The notes beneath the pieces are model-generated. The model saw only the letters and a program-made list of their open reading frames with translations, searched no databases and was not told the DNA's origin. A stretch of 64,000 nucleotides of DNA from Meghimatium bilineatum (taxonomy: Eukaryota; Mollusca; Gastropoda; Stylommatophora; Philomycidae). Below are positions 1-11,225 of this stretch, one piece after another. Position numbers and translations under genes: made by a program. The stretch covers positions 33,872,019 to 33,936,018 of the forward strand of contig CM067306.1 in NCBI GenBank assembly GCA_034231615.1, written 5' to 3'. The first letter of the stretch is position 1. The number at the start of each line of letters is the position of its first letter.

Positions 1-215
1 TATCTCCTTGCCAGTTTTACAATCTGCGTACGGTAATTTCAGCATTTGATTCTTTCAGTATCTCCTTGCCAGTTTTACAATCTGCGTACGGTAATCTCAA
101 CATTTGATTCTTTCAGCATCTCCTTACTAGTTTTACAATCTGTGTACGGTAATCTCAGCATTTGATACATTCAGCATATCTGGATAGTTTTACAATCTGT
201 GTATCGCAATTTCGG
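1..215. repeat. Tandem array, 58-bp unit, cut by window edge
   Basis: About 3.5 copies of a 58-bp unit (starts near 1, 59, 117 and 173), each containing CCAGTTTTACAATCTG. The later copies are more diverged. The array probably continues to the left of the window. Confidence 0.95.
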
Positions 216-385
216 CATTTTTCTATAGATCAACATCTCTGTTGCTTGTACTTTTCTCATATACAATACTATTTGTCCAAGATACTCATCCATATGTTAG
301 AATCTGTATTTGTAGCTTTGAAGAACACTCTTCCTCACATGTGTTATAGAATAGAAATAAATAATGATAGACTCATATTTGCTCC

Positions 386-500
386 TGGTTCTCATAATTA
401 TTATAATCCTGTTTCTCGTAATCATCATAATTCTGGTTCTAATAATAATCATAATCCTGATTTTCATAATCATCAAAATCCTGATTCACATACTTATCAT
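386..500. repeat. Tandem array, 24-bp unit
   Basis: About five diverged copies of a 24-bp unit. Because 24 is a multiple of three, the plus strand reads as an Asn/His-rich 8-residue repeat (NPDSHTYH-like). No coding role is supported. Confidence 0.85.
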
Positions 501-552
501 AATCACTTTCATATAATCACCCACTTCATCATTATCATAGTATCGTTATCAG

Positions 553-790
553 CTTGATGGTCATCCTCACCACCACCACATCACCATCGTAATCGCCACC
601 ATTAACATTGTCCTCCCCATCAGCATCATCATCACCACCATGTTCATCATCACCATCACTATCACCACCCACATCTTCGTCACAACCACCACAATCATTG
701 TCATCACAATAATCACCATAATAATCATCATCACCACCACCGTCACCATAACCACCATCATCATCGCCCCCCACAACCATCATCAACATC
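553..790. repeat. (CAT/CAC)n trinucleotide-rich tract
   Basis: Degenerate trinucleotide tract of CAT, CAC and AAT steps. It gives His-rich plus-strand and Asp/Gly- or Met/Val-rich minus-strand frames that are artefacts of composition. Similar tracts lie at 55855-56290 and, on the opposite strand, at 56790-57960. Confidence 0.9.
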
Positions 791-793
791 GCT

Positions 794-988
794 GTTGAAG
801 GTAACCTACTTGAGGGTAAAATAGAAAAGAGGTAAACAAGAGGTAAGCAGAGATATTAGTGGGAGAGATATATAACGAGTTGGACAGGTTACAGTCTAGC
901 AGAGTGCACCACTAAGACAACAGACAGGGGATGTTGGAGGTCCGTTGAAACTACCTTCGTTGCGGAGACGGCACTTAATGATGATGAA
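794..988 (+). mobile_element. LINE family A, 3' terminal fragment
   Basis: Matches the ends of the copies at 11682-12305 and 21985-22743. Translation shows the degenerate C-terminus of a non-LTR reverse transcriptase (GYSLAECTTK, then FVAETALNDDE) running into a short GAT-type tail. Everything 5' of the last ~60 codons is missing, as expected for a 5'-truncated insertion. Confidence 0.85.
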
Positions 989-1379
989 CGTTTATTTATT
1001 TCTAAAGTTCGTCTGCTTACGCGTCTGTAGAACAGGACGTCAACGATTTATAACGTTATCTATCACGCAACAGCGTTCCAAACAAACAAACAAACAAGGT
1101 CTCATCATGTGAGTTTTTTCACCCGTTTGGTACAAATAGAGCTGCGCTAATGTGTAATTTTTGCATGAAATTAAATCAAAAATAAATGTATGTAGGCGCC
1201 GAGATGTTTCACGTGTTTCTGACATCAAAGAGTGATTGATGAAACATTTTTGCACAGGAGAAGGGTAAAGGAGAGATTTAACAAGGTGATGTAGACATTA
1301 TAAGACGGTGGAAAACATTTATTTTTAATTCACTGAATACAAATGAATTGTATATGCATTCAAGGCGTCGTTATTGGTG
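989..1379. other. No recognisable feature
   Basis: AT-rich sequence with a short CAAA run near 1080-1096. I see no gene, RNA or repeat relative elsewhere in the window. Confidence 0.5.
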
Positions 1380-1380
1380 T

Positions 1381-1510
1381 TGGGTCCTTTTAACTTTTCC
1401 CTTGGGTTCCTTTTACTTTTTATTTGGGTCTCTTTAACTTTTCCCTTGGGTTCCTTTTACTTTTCATTTGCGTCTCTTTAACTTTTCACTATGGTACTTT
1501 AATTTTTCAG
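1381..1510. repeat. Tandem array, 44-bp unit
   Basis: Nearly three copies of a 44-bp unit (starts 1382, 1426, 1470), itself built of two similar halves with the theme CTTTTAACTTTTC. Confidence 0.9.
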
Positions 1511-1675
1511 GGAAATAAAATGTATTTTGAAAGTTACAATGACAGAGCAATTACGTTTCCCACTGTTAGAGACACCGACACAAGTTACCCATGCACCAAT
1601 AATTGCTACATCAGCACCTCTTCCATCACAACCTCCTACATGAGCACATCTTTTATTACCACAACTATATCACTC

Positions 1676-1965
1676 GCTACGCCCGTATGTTGCCAAGGCC
1701 CGAAAGAGGAGAAAAGAATAGCAACACTGTTTAACTTCCACGCATGTCGTAAAAGGCGACTAAGGATGTTATGGGATGAAGTTGGATGTCTTATCCATAT
1801 AGGGTCAGTGACCCAAAGTCATGCTGAAGTAGGATGTGTCAGGCCGAAATGCACAATCGCAGCAATGCTGTAAACCATGACGCAACGCATTCCGTTCTCC
1901 GGACTATATCCTGCTAATCTGCAGGAGTTTGAGAACGAAAGCAGAAGAAGAAGAAGACTAATATC
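1676..1965 (+). mobile_element. S1 SINE-like retroposon, long form
   Basis: Aligns by eye along about 250 bp with the reverse strand of 33020-33300. Landmarks in order are CGCATGTCGTAAAAGGCGAC, GTAGGATGTGTCAGGCCGAA, CGCATTCCGTTCTCCGGAC, then GAACGAAAGCAGAAGAAGAA. The right half matches the shorter S1 copies at 12944-13094 and 19752-19913. It ends in a GAA-rich tail next to the 44-bp array at 2060. Open frames crossing it are not credible genes. Confidence 0.8.
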
Positions 1966-2059
1966 ACTCGCTAGACCAGCAATTCCTACATCAGTACCTT
2001 CCATATCACCACTCATTATATCAGTAACTCCTTCATGGTCACTACCTTCATCAGTCACT

Positions 2060-2560
2060 CCTACATCGACAACGCCTGTATCACCACTACTGCATCAGCA
2101 ACTCCTACATCAGCAACGCCTGTATCACCACTACTGCATCAGCAACTCCTACATCAGCAACACCTATATCACCACTACTGCATCAGCAACTCCTACCTCA
2201 GCAACGCCTGTATCACCACTACTGCTTCAGCAACGCCTGTATCACCACTACTGCATCAGCAACTCCTACATCAGCAACGCCTGTATCACTCCTACTGCAT
2301 CAGCAACTCCTACATCAGCAACGCCTGTATCACCACTACTGCATCAGCAACTCCTACCTCAGCAACGCCTGTATCACCACTACTGCATCAGCAACTCCTA
2401 CATCAGCAACGCCTGTATCACCACTACTGCATCAGCAACTCCTACATCAGCAACGCCTGTATCACTCCTACTGCATCAGCAACTCCTACATCAGCAACGC
2501 CTGCATCACCACTACTGCATCAGCAACTCCTACAACAGCAACCCCTACATCATTAATATC
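2060..2560. repeat. Tandem array, 44-bp unit, about 11 copies
   Basis: Units start at 2073, 2117 and so on, with the theme CTGCATCAGCAACTCC. A 44-bp period is not a multiple of three and the unit lacks plus-strand stops in any phase, so long frames stay open and the peptide repeats every 44 residues (three units). Some units carry partial deletions. Degenerate relatives extend to about 2760. Confidence 0.97.
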
Positions 2561-2869
2561 TACATCAGCAACTTCTACGTCGGCAGACACATCAGGAACT
2601 CCTACATGACCAGAACCCAACATAAACATTTCCTTTATCAGCAACCCCTACATCACCACCCCCTACATCATCATACATATACACCATTAACTGCTAAATA
2701 TCAACTACATCATCAGAACCTCCATCAAACAATCCCTTCATCACTACCTCCAACATCATCAGACTCCTACAGCACCAAACCCTACAGCACCACTGTAACA
2801 GTAACAAGCTCTGCACTTATGTGTGACAGAAACAAACTTGTTACCGAAACATATAGTTGACTGTCTGTC

Positions 2870-3290
2870 CTGGACAGACTAGTGTGACAGAAAGAAGATC
2901 TGCAGCGTCACAATAATTTGCAACGGAAGAAACGCCTTTTAGGACTTACTGGAATACTTGTGCCGTGACCAGGTCTAAATCTGTGTAATACTGCTCGACA
3001 TCAATCAGTTAACCAAAGCACTCTTTGTCTCACAAGAATATGAAGTTTATTTACACAAGTTGATATACATCAATTAATAGCATCATACCCATACGAGAGG
3101 TAAATAAACACAAGGCACAAGTCCCGATCTAGTCTTATTCGAGTCCGTCCTCAACTCTGCAGACTAATCCTAAACTGTCTGCAACTGGGCAATAATATAA
3201 TAATCGCCGATTATAAATTACGCTAGCACATGCAGGAATTGTTTCACTCGGGTTATAAGCTAAGTCTTAGAGATTATACACGGACTGACT
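2870..3290. other. No recognisable feature
   Basis: No array, element relative or credible coding segment seen. Confidence 0.5.
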
Positions 3291-3294
3291 ATCT

Positions 3295-3450
3295 GGTTCT
3301 AACTCTTCATCTCTCCTGGGAGACCGAAGACTGACTGTCTCAGCTGCGAGACTAAAAACTAGGACTTGTCTCTCCTGGGAGACAAGCACTGACTGTCCGA
3401 GACAAGCCTGATGGAGCTCATCGTGCTGAGACTGACTCCGGGGACTACTG
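3295..3450. repeat. Short direct and inverted repeats
   Basis: Repeated GACTGACTGTC and CTCCTGGGAGAC motifs. Positions 3365-3386 form a perfect hairpin: 8-bp arms CTTGTCTC and GAGACAAG around a 6-base loop. Confidence 0.7.
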
Positions 3451-4467
3451 CGGGGACTACTGACTCTCCAAGCTAAGTCCTTCTAACTTATCTCTCTCCT
3501 CCCAAAAAAACTTCCGCCAATCAGAACTTATGGTTTTCTGTCTCCGCCTATCCTCTTCCGTTTCCCCCGGAGGAAAACCTCTAACCAATGAGGACTTCAC
3601 CCCTCTGGTCATACAACAACACACGGTGTTCAATCTCTGCGTGGGCAATAAGCCCCTACTGCTGTCGTATACAAACTCCTCCTTCCTACTTATTCCTTGC
3701 GCCTCTATGCTAAACATATTTCGTTCCCACGGAAAAACAGAGTGTCGACAAATCTTTTCATTACTTCATTCCTTCTGACCACTCGGGTATTGCGTAATCG
3801 ACGTGTCAATAACACATGCGGGCCTGGATGTATTCATCGGTGGCTATCAATATTCTGTTGACTGCTTCGTCAATGTAGACTTTGTGTCGTCTTCCTTTTT
3901 ATTTGAGCGAGTGAGATGCAGACTTGTGATACTAATATTTGCATTACCTAAAGCGTACTAGCTTGTGTCAGACTGGTCTCTGTGCAAACCATACTTCTTT
4001 GCGTGTAGCCATATCGTCTGGTGTTATTACAAACAATCCGTCTACCACGCTAGTATTAGTACAACAAACCGTCTACCATCCAGTATCAGTACAAACAAAC
4101 CGTCTGCCATCCCCGATACTATTACACCACTACGTCATCAACACTTACATCACCAAAACCTACATTGGCACCTACTACAACAATACCCTATCCCCCACAT
4201 CAGCAACTCTAACATTTACAATATGGATATTATTTCTAAAGACCCCATACATATCCTAGCATACATTTCTCATTTTCTCTCAATGAATAGAATTTATATT
4301 AATATACCACTTGTTTACTTACTCACTGATAAAGACATTTATGTCGACACCGCGACGCAGTCTTAGCTAAACGCGTGTGATGCTATCTCATGCTGCTCTC
4401 TGTCGTTGTTTGCTTGCTCCTAACTTATAATAAATATTTCTTCCATCTGCAACAGTTATGAGCTATG
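3451..4467. other. No gene recognised; minor repetition at 4035-4125
   Basis: Open frames here (for example 3939-4366) have no recognisable domain. Between 4035 and 4125 a segment of about 37 bp containing ACCGTCTACCATCC occurs roughly 2.5 times. Confidence 0.5.
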
Positions 4468-4560
4468 ATTCTTCTTGATTCTTGAATAGAAACTGGCCTC
4501 ACAGCACGTGGGGCATTCCCATTAGTGCTCCGCCCTCTGTTCCAGTAGACATCCAACTCT
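4468..4560 (+). repeat. Dispersed repeat, partner of 16148-16245
   Basis: About 90 bp shared with 16148-16245, including GAAACTGGC, TCACAGCACG and CCGCCCTC. Two copies in one window suggest an interspersed element. No coding content recognised. Confidence 0.75.
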
Positions 4561-5557
4561 ATGGTGTTTCAAGTCTAATGCCGCTGAAACAGACGTCGAC
4601 ATCAGGGCACAACTCTGGCCCTTGCGACAGGTTTCTTTGTTGACCCGCCCACCCACGCCGTGCCCGTAACTAGTTCAAGCACAACATCGACCTGCCGGAA
4701 CAACATGGTAACTGTTATCGAAGTTTACGACTACGGGATTGTATAGATGACGTGCCATGAAGATTATATAAGAATTTAACCTCAATATAATGGCATGTCA
4801 TCTACTAAGGTTTTCTGTTGCATGGTTGGTTTGTCTAGTGAGCCATGTGAGACCCACAGACGCAACCGCATTCGCTATGAATCTCGTGTTTCCTTCATGT
4901 AAGTTGTGTGTATGGATGAAACAGATTCCCCAAGAGCTTTATTTCATAGGTACACAACTTCAACTTTAAGCGGTGTGCAGTGATTTCAAGGAGAAGCTTT
5001 CTTCACAAAGGGTTCTACAAGTGTAAAGGAAAGGCATGTTCCACATGTTTATATGACATCATTCAAAATTAATGCATGCAACCATTTGTTTGTGTCATTG
5101 TTAGGCACTTTTGAACATATACAATCCAAATGACCGCGTAATTTCGGTTGAATTTGGCTTCAAACAATCCATATCCATAAGACTTGTTTTCAATAATTTC
5201 AAAATCAAAATTGACCGATATCGATATGAGTGAATGATATCCATAGCTACATCCAATCTCAAGTGTATCATATGGATGTACTGCCCACGAAATACATGTG
5301 TTCGCGGTAATGAGATAGCAGACTTGCATCTAGGCCACCAATATAAAATGGATAAAGGTATTGGAAATGAATAAAGGTGATGTGCTGAAACCGCTTCATG
5401 AGCGCATGCTGGATGCAGACACCGGGATTGGTGTCACCTTTCGCGATAGCGTGGAGATGGCAACTTTATTTTATCTTTTTATTCTTGAACACACAAAATC
5501 ATTATTGTGTGGTATCTTGAATACATACGCACATCCACACACGCATCCGTACATCAT

Positions 5558-5560
<3 letters not shown>
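4561..5560. other. No recognisable feature
   Basis: Unique-looking sequence. Frames here (5069-5329 minus, 5361-5690 plus) show no domain, and the latter runs into the CA tract. Confidence 0.5.
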
Positions 5561-5645
<85 letters not shown>

Positions 5646-5652
5646 ATACACA
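5561..5652. repeat. (CA)n microsatellite
   Basis: About 40 CA dinucleotides with minor interruptions at the right end. Confidence 0.98.
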
Positions 5653-5698
5653 TTCTGCATGATTTGTGCGGAGCTTCGGTTGACTGGTGATTAGAAAA

Positions 5699-5894
5699 AC
5701 ATGCATTCCATCATGCAACGGTGAATAGGCAGATAACAATAAAGTCGCAACGTACAAGAGAGCTTCAGAAAGTTCCAAGAATTAGGAGATTTTAAAACAT
5801 GCATTCCATCATGCAGCGGTGAATAGACAGATAGCAATAAAGTCGCAATGTACAAGAGAGCTTCAGAAAGTTCCAAGAATTAGGAGATTATATA
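5699..5894. repeat. 98-bp direct duplication
   Basis: Two adjacent copies of a 98-bp unit (starts near 5701 and 5799) differing at a few positions. Each contains ATGCATTCCATCATGCA. Confidence 0.95.
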
Positions 5895-6030
5895 GAAATA
5901 AGTAACAATAGAGTTATCTACACTACATCTCCGCCACAGTTAGTTCCCTTCGGCAAATACACACTTCTACCTACCTGTATACAGGTGACATCTTATATAC
6001 ACGCATAGTTTGGAGAAGTATGCCATCATC

Positions 6031-6150
6031 ATGATCCCTTGTCAAAAACAATATTAAACGGAACAGCCAAGGGTATGACAACATCAAAAACTTCACACGA
6101 CAAGATTTTTCCTCAATAATCCGCATCGTTGAAAAAAGCCTCTTGAGGCC
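6031..6150 (+). mobile_element. LINE family E, C-terminal fragment
   Basis: Plus-strand translation gives SLSKTILNGTAKG, then DNIKNFTRQDF and SIIRIVEKS. This parallels 39545-39770 and the known end of many LINE reverse transcriptases (SLSKTILQGT...DNIKEW...DR.RW). It carries deletions. The minus-strand frame at 5971-6342 is a shadow of it. Confidence 0.75.
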
Positions 6151-6319
6151 AGCTGTGAATAACCCTCTGGGCAAATAAACAGCCGCTGACCAAACGGTGT
6201 CGCTGACCACGAGGACGGGGTGGGATATCAGTCGGCGCTGATATTCCCACTGAAATACCCCATATGTCCATTGACTGGCAGCATCAAAGCGAGTATGAGC
6301 CGCTATAAGCTCAGGTTGC

Positions 6320-6348
6320 TGGAGTGGGGTCACTGACCCCACTCCAGG
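6320..6348. repeat. Perfect 29-bp inverted repeat
   Basis: Arms of 14 bp (CTGGAGTGGGGTCA and its complement) around a single central C. It lies directly left of a G-rich tract and about 500 bp left of the assembly gap. Confidence 0.95.
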
Positions 6349-6354
6349 AATGTG

Positions 6355-6412
6355 CCAGGGGGGAGGGGAGGGGGGTAGGGATAGGGTTTAGGTAGGGTTA
6401 GAGGGTTGGGTA
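6355..6412 (+). repeat. G-run tract, G-quadruplex candidate
   Basis: Many runs of three or more G, including GGGTTTAGG and GGGTTAGAGGG, giving more than four G-tracts in 58 bp. It resembles degenerate TTAGGG sequence but has no regular hexamer period. Confidence 0.7.
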
Positions 6413-6862
6413 GGGTAAATGGGAAATTATAGATATTAGAACAAGAGAGAGCAATGTTCTTAAATCACCTTCCCTGAATGAGAGGTGTCTTAGATTACAA
6501 GAAATAAACCACAGAGGAGGATAATGAATACCTGGCAATAAAAAAATTATCCTAGGAGAGGGGAACTCTACCTCAAAACCCCGGGCAGATGGTGCTCGTT
6601 AACCCTGTTAGGCAAGCTGTCTAGGAGAAGGAAAACTCCAAATGAAACCTCCACTGCCCTGTGGACAATCCTTGGATGGATAAGGGCTAGGGAAACACAT
6701 CCTGACTCAAAAGTAAGATGGAAGACGGAGACACTGGACCGAAAGGTACAAAATAGTCCAGCCAAGGCTGAAAACCACAGTGTCACGCAATGACTCTACA
6801 TGTCAAATAAAAGGTTACAGATAATTCGTTTTGGTGCTTCATCTGTGGAATCCCGTCGGGTG
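6413..6862. other. No recognisable feature
   Basis: Sequence up to the assembly gap with no identifiable element. Confidence 0.5.
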
Positions 6863-6962
6863 NNNNNNNNNNNNNNNNNNNNNNNNNNNNNNNNNNNNNN
6901 NNNNNNNNNNNNNNNNNNNNNNNNNNNNNNNNNNNNNNNNNNNNNNNNNNNNNNNNNNNNNN
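6863..6962. other. Assembly gap (100 N)
   Basis: Exactly 100 undetermined bases, a conventional fixed-size gap, so the true distance and content are unknown. The open frame drawn across it (6800-7129) is meaningless. Confidence 0.99.
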
Positions 6963-7221
6963 ACCTCGCTAAGAGGGTGAACGACTCGAGTCAACTCTAT
7001 TGTCGAGTTTGTCTTATACCGGAATCATGCTCACAGACGAGAAAAGTTTCAGTACCTGGCGAAACAAGAACAGTGCGTCTAATTATGAGAGACAGGCTCA
7101 CTGGCAGCGGAACACCTGGTGCGAGATAGACGTAGTCGACCCGAGTCTAAATCCCTGATTACCGCCTTCTCAAGACTACCAACCAGGACATGTATTCGCC
7201 TGCAAAGTCCAAGGCACAGTT

Positions 7222-7327
7222 GATGATATCCCGTCACGCGTAGAGTCGATACACATCCACCTCCTGGCGACAGTGGATGATAAACCCGTCACACGTAGAG
7301 TGGGTACACATCCATCGTCTGGCAACA
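7222..7327. repeat. 54-bp direct duplication
   Basis: Two diverged copies starting near 7222 and 7276, sharing CCCGTCACACGTAGAG and ACACATCCA. Confidence 0.85.
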
Positions 7328-7439
7328 GAAAGCAAGGCTGTCACTTGCTAAGAAAGATAACACAAAATAAAATCATTTTGAAATCGGATTTTCTGGGCCG
7401 GAAGACGCAAAATAGCTTAGTTCCTCTGTGAAACTAACA

Positions 7440-8010
7440 GAACAAAGTATTCTTCTTGTGAGAAGAATTTAAACGTCTTTGTTTATACGCTTGTGAGAAG
7501 TATTTAAACGTCTGTATTTAGACTCTTGTGAGAAGCATTTAAACTCCTTTATTTAGACTTGTAAGACGTATTTAAACGTCTTTATTTATACTCTTGAGAA
7601 GTATTTAAGTCTTTATTTATACTCTTGAGAAGTATTTTAAACGTTTTTATTTATACTGTTGTGAGAAGCATTTAAACGACTTTATTCAGATTTATAAGAA
7701 GCATTTAAATGTCTTTATTTAGATTTACGAGAAGCATTTAAACGTCTTTATTTAGATTTATGAGAAGCAGTTAAACGTCTTTATTTAGATTGTGAGAAGC
7801 ATTTAAACGTCTTTATTTAGACTCTTGTGAGAAGTATTTAAACGTCTTTATTTAGACTCTTGTGAGGAGTATTTAAAAGTCTTTATTTAGACTTGTGAGA
7901 AGTATTTAAACGTCTTTATTTATATTTATGAGAAGTATTTAAACGTCTTTATTTATATTTATGAGAAGTATTTAAACGTCTTTATTTAGACTCTTGTGAG
8001 AAGTATTTCT
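7440..8010. repeat. Tandem array, 31-37-bp unit, about 17 copies
   Basis: Theme GAGAAGTATTTAAACGTC followed by TTTATTTAGA. Unit length varies because the CTCTTGT segment is present or absent. It is bounded on the right by unique sequence near 8010. Confidence 0.95.
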
Positions 8011-9200
8011 GAAAAAAATATGCGCAATCATTTAGAAGAAAAAAAATGCTCGTTATGGCGTCTTGTGCTATCAAGTCGATCAGAACTAACCAGAATCAAT
8101 TTTACAGAACTTTCATGTTCTGAAAGGGAACGAATGAGACAGAAAGATAAAAAGGCGGTACAGAGAGAGAGAGGGTGAGAGAGAACCGAGCTTTGTGTTT
8201 GACCCTGTTGACACAAGGGTTAATATATCTTAAGTGTAGGATTATTTCACTGTGCGAGAGGGATAATGGATTTGTTTAACGGTCATCTTTACAAGTGTTC
8301 TAGAAAATAAGACTAGAAATTCAATATATAAACACGTTTAATTTTTTAATAAACAATCGATGCTTGTAAAACTGACTTCTCTAAAATCAAGAGTAGGGTT
8401 TTATCACACGTAGGAAACAACTTTCAAATAAATCAATAATACGGTAACACATTACATTGATACAGAAAAAATCGTTCATAAAACCAGACAAAGATCCTTT
8501 GATGAAAACGTCGATTTATTTTGTTTTATTTTATACATAGCGACGTTGTTTCGTGTTATATTATTTCATTACATAACGTAAATTGGAGTGATGATGTTAC
8601 AAGACGACAAAAATATGTATGGATCAGGTAATCGCAACCGGATGATATAATCATTGGTAGTTAGAGAGGAAGAGGGCCCTAACACCGCATGACGGGTACA
8701 TGAAAGAATTGATTGAAAGTATTAATTCCTGGTTGATCAGGAATACGATTTTTTACAATTTTATTGGGGATTGGGACTTGTGAAGCATGTTGATAGTTGT
8801 TGTATTAACGTTTTTTGTTAAGTTTTGTTATGTACTTTTCTCACACTTGCAGATAAAAAATTGGCCAAATCAGCCAAGTGAGAAACTGCAATCTGTGGAT
8901 TTAGTCCCTCATCAAGACCAACTCTTTGAAGTTCAGATTGACTTGGTCCCTGATATCGAGCAGGACCACAGTCCTGTCCAGACAATCACTTAATCAAGTG
9001 TTATGACGAGTGACGTAGGCGATCATGTTTCTCCACATCTCTCTGGCTCTTGTGTTGTTAATAAGTTCAGTTTGTGAAATCGATTATGGTACCAGTGACA
9101 AACCATCCAGAAATTTATCTCTTTGTCTTCCTCTGTCTTTTCCTCTTCCCCTGTCAATCTCCCCTTTATCTTTTTCGTGTCTACTACATGTTGACGCTTT
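8011..9200. other. No gene recognised
   Basis: Contains a short GAGA run (8163-8185) and AT-rich unique-looking sequence. Frames at 7996-8216, 8787-8993 and 9025-9246 have no recognisable domain and no splice context I can support. Confidence 0.5.
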
Positions 9201-9204
9201 ACTT

Positions 9205-9565
9205 ATCTCATTATATGCCCTAAGAACCTTGATTGTCTACTTCTAATTTGTGCTATAATTTGTTTGTTTAATCCAGCATTTTGATGACTTCTACATTAGT
9301 TTTCTTTGCTGTTCATCATGGAATGTTCTTTATTCTTCTTAAAAAAAAAACCCATCTCAGTTGTCTCCAGCTCATCTTGAGCTCTTTTGTTTACTGTCCA
9401 TGCTTCGCTTTCATAAATCAGGATTGACTCAATATATCATTCTAGCACTCGAACTCCCGTATGCATTAATATTACTGCATTGCATAGAATGTTTCTCAAT
9501 TTTTGAAATGTTGATTTGGTCTGTGCTATTCTGCTCTTGAAAATCCACTTTTCTCCTTTATCTTT
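9205..9565 (-). mobile_element. LINE family H, reverse-transcriptase C-terminal remnant
   Basis: Minus-strand translation across frameshifts gives IYESEAWTVNKRAQDEL, then AKKTNVEVI and RSRQSRFLGHIMR. These are conserved blocks C-terminal to the polymerase domain of endonuclease-type LINEs. An A-run at 9340-9349 (minus T-run) and several stops show it is decayed. Confidence 0.85.
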
Positions 9566-9607
9566 TTTATAATAATAAATCTTCGACGCTTAATTATTAT
9601 GCACATC
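9528..9607. repeat. Dispersed repeat, partner of 10848-10945
   Basis: Shares TGCTCTTGAAAATCCA, ATAATAATAAATCTTCGACG and TTATGCACAT, in order, with 10848-10945. It overlaps the 5' edge of the neighbouring LINE remnant. Confidence 0.8.
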
Positions 9608-9664
9608 TCCGGGGGTGGGGGGTTGGAAGGTGTATCTGAAGCCCATGACTGCATGCAGTGGAAA

Positions 9665-9965
9665 GTTAGGTAAAGGTAAAGGTAAGTCCCATTGCAGCAA
9701 CCTGCCGTCAGGGATGATGATAAATCTTCATGTACTAAGTCGCACCAACTATAAGGCCATTTCCCTTCCTTGCTGTCTTTACCTCCCCCAACTCCTGTGT
9801 CAGGTAGTCATTTGCAGGTGGAGGAGTGGTCGTGTCAAGCGAGAAATCACAACCCGGATTTTTTATGTGTCTGTACATGGTTTCGAACCAGCTACACAGT
9901 AACTCGGTGATATCAAGCACTCTCACTATCAACTAGGCTACCGAGCTCCCCAACAATTAGAAAGG
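9665..9965 (-). mobile_element. tRNA-derived SINE
   Basis: Read on the minus strand, the 5' head has an A-box-like segment (TAGCCTAGTTGATAG, 9926-9940) and a canonical B box (GGTTCGAAACC, near 9879-9890) about 40 bp downstream, the RNA polymerase III promoter layout of tRNA genes. The 3' end is a tail of ACCTTT repeats near 9665-9690. There is no complete cloverleaf, so this is a SINE and not a tRNA gene. Confidence 0.8.
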
Positions 9966-10015
9966 TAAAAAATGTCGCAAAACCCCAAGAATTAAAAGAA
10001 GGGTTCAAAAGACGA

Positions 10016-10250
10016 AGAGGGTTGACTTCACTGTACACGGTTTTCTATATGTACTCCGTCACTCTCAACGAAGTGGCACGCCACCTATCGAGAGTACCAC
10101 TCATATCACGTAACTCTGTAGCTTCAAACGATAATCCGCACGGATCTCCGAAAAAAATCCATCCTTGAATATACCTACTCATAGTAGGAGACTTCTCAAA
10201 GCAGTTTGCACCGTTGAGTGTTGGCGTCAGAATACGCAACAATTGTAATT
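10016..10250 (-). mobile_element. SINE-like repeat (family SC)
   Basis: Aligns with 46970-47150. Both contain, in plus orientation, AGAGGGTTGACTTCA, then GTGGCACGCCACCT or close variants and GAGAGTA. The other copy has a tRNA-like head on the minus strand; here the head is lost or unrecognisable. Confidence 0.7.
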
Positions 10251-10847
10251 TCTAATTGTAATTAAATGTAAGAAAAGTATTAAAAAATGTAAGAAAATGT
10301 TTGATAGTAAACTGATTGTTCTAGAAATTCGATAAACAAAAAACAATAGAGTAAACAAAATGTCTTCAGAAATATTCGAAATTCATTATGAAGGAAACTG
10401 ATTAAATTCTCAGGAAGTCAGAGGTGGCTGACTCGGCAATGCAATAAATCGACGTTGGAAGAGATATGAACGAGATATATTCATTTGTAGCAAATACTGT
10501 CATGAATTGTTGGAATATGCAGGTAGGGCTAGAATATAGACGTGCCTTTTATTTTCGGTAAAGAATGACGTTGCTAAACGATCACATCAAGATAGGCATA
10601 GCTTTTATTTTCGGTATAAATCGCAAGGAAACAGCACTGAACGAAGAGTCAGCATAACTTGCTAGCACTGTTAGCTCGTCTTTTTCCCCCAACTGTGCGC
10701 TTTCTCAAACTCCTGTCAGCTAACAGGATACAGTCTGAAGACCCCGTGTGTGTTGTGCTATGCTTTATATCACCGCTGCGCGCTTTATATCACCGCTTCG
10801 CGCTTCGAGTCGAATTTAGCTACAACACTTCATTTTTAACAAACAAC
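10251..10847. other. No recognisable feature
   Basis: AT-rich; no array or element relative seen. Confidence 0.5.
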
Positions 10848-10945
10848 TGTATTGTGCTCTTGAAAATCCAGTTTTTCCTTTATTATCGTTTTATATAATA
10901 ATAAATCTTCGACGATTCTTACTTATTCCTTCACTTATGCACATT
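10848..10945. repeat. Dispersed repeat, partner of 9528-9607
   Basis: Second copy of the roughly 80-90 bp dispersed segment described at 9528. Confidence 0.8.
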
Positions 10946-10989
10946 TAACAAATTGGTAGAATATCATATTCAGTAGCCATCGACAAGTT

Positions 10990-11225
10990 TTCTTCTAATT
11001 GTTTTTCTGGCAGGTATCATCAATATTCCCTCGAATTGTTTCTCTGGCAACCATCATCAATATTTCATCTTGTTGATTTTCTGGTAACTATCATCAATAT
11101 TTCATCTAATAGTTTTTTCTGTAACCATCATCAATATTTCAACTAGCTGTTTTTCTGGTAACCATCATCAATATTTCCTCTAATTGTTTTTCTGGGAACC
11201 ATCATCAATAATGCATATAATTGTT
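10990..11225. repeat. Tandem array, 37-bp unit, about 6 copies
   Basis: Theme ACCATCATCAATATTTC preceded by TTGTTTTTCTGG. Copies differ by about 10-15 percent. Confidence 0.93.

Noticed and set aside
1877-2860. 327-codon frame rich in Ser/Thr/His as a secreted or mucin-like protein
   Set aside because: It starts inside an S1 SINE and is mostly the 44-bp array; no signal peptide or conserved domain.
6355-6412. Interstitial telomere
   Set aside because: G runs lack a regular TTAGGG period; only isolated GGGTTTAGG-like pieces are present.
7000-7130. Possible transposase fragment (MLTDEKSFSTWRNK in one frame)
   Set aside because: A single short DE-containing block next to the assembly gap, without supporting neighbouring motifs.
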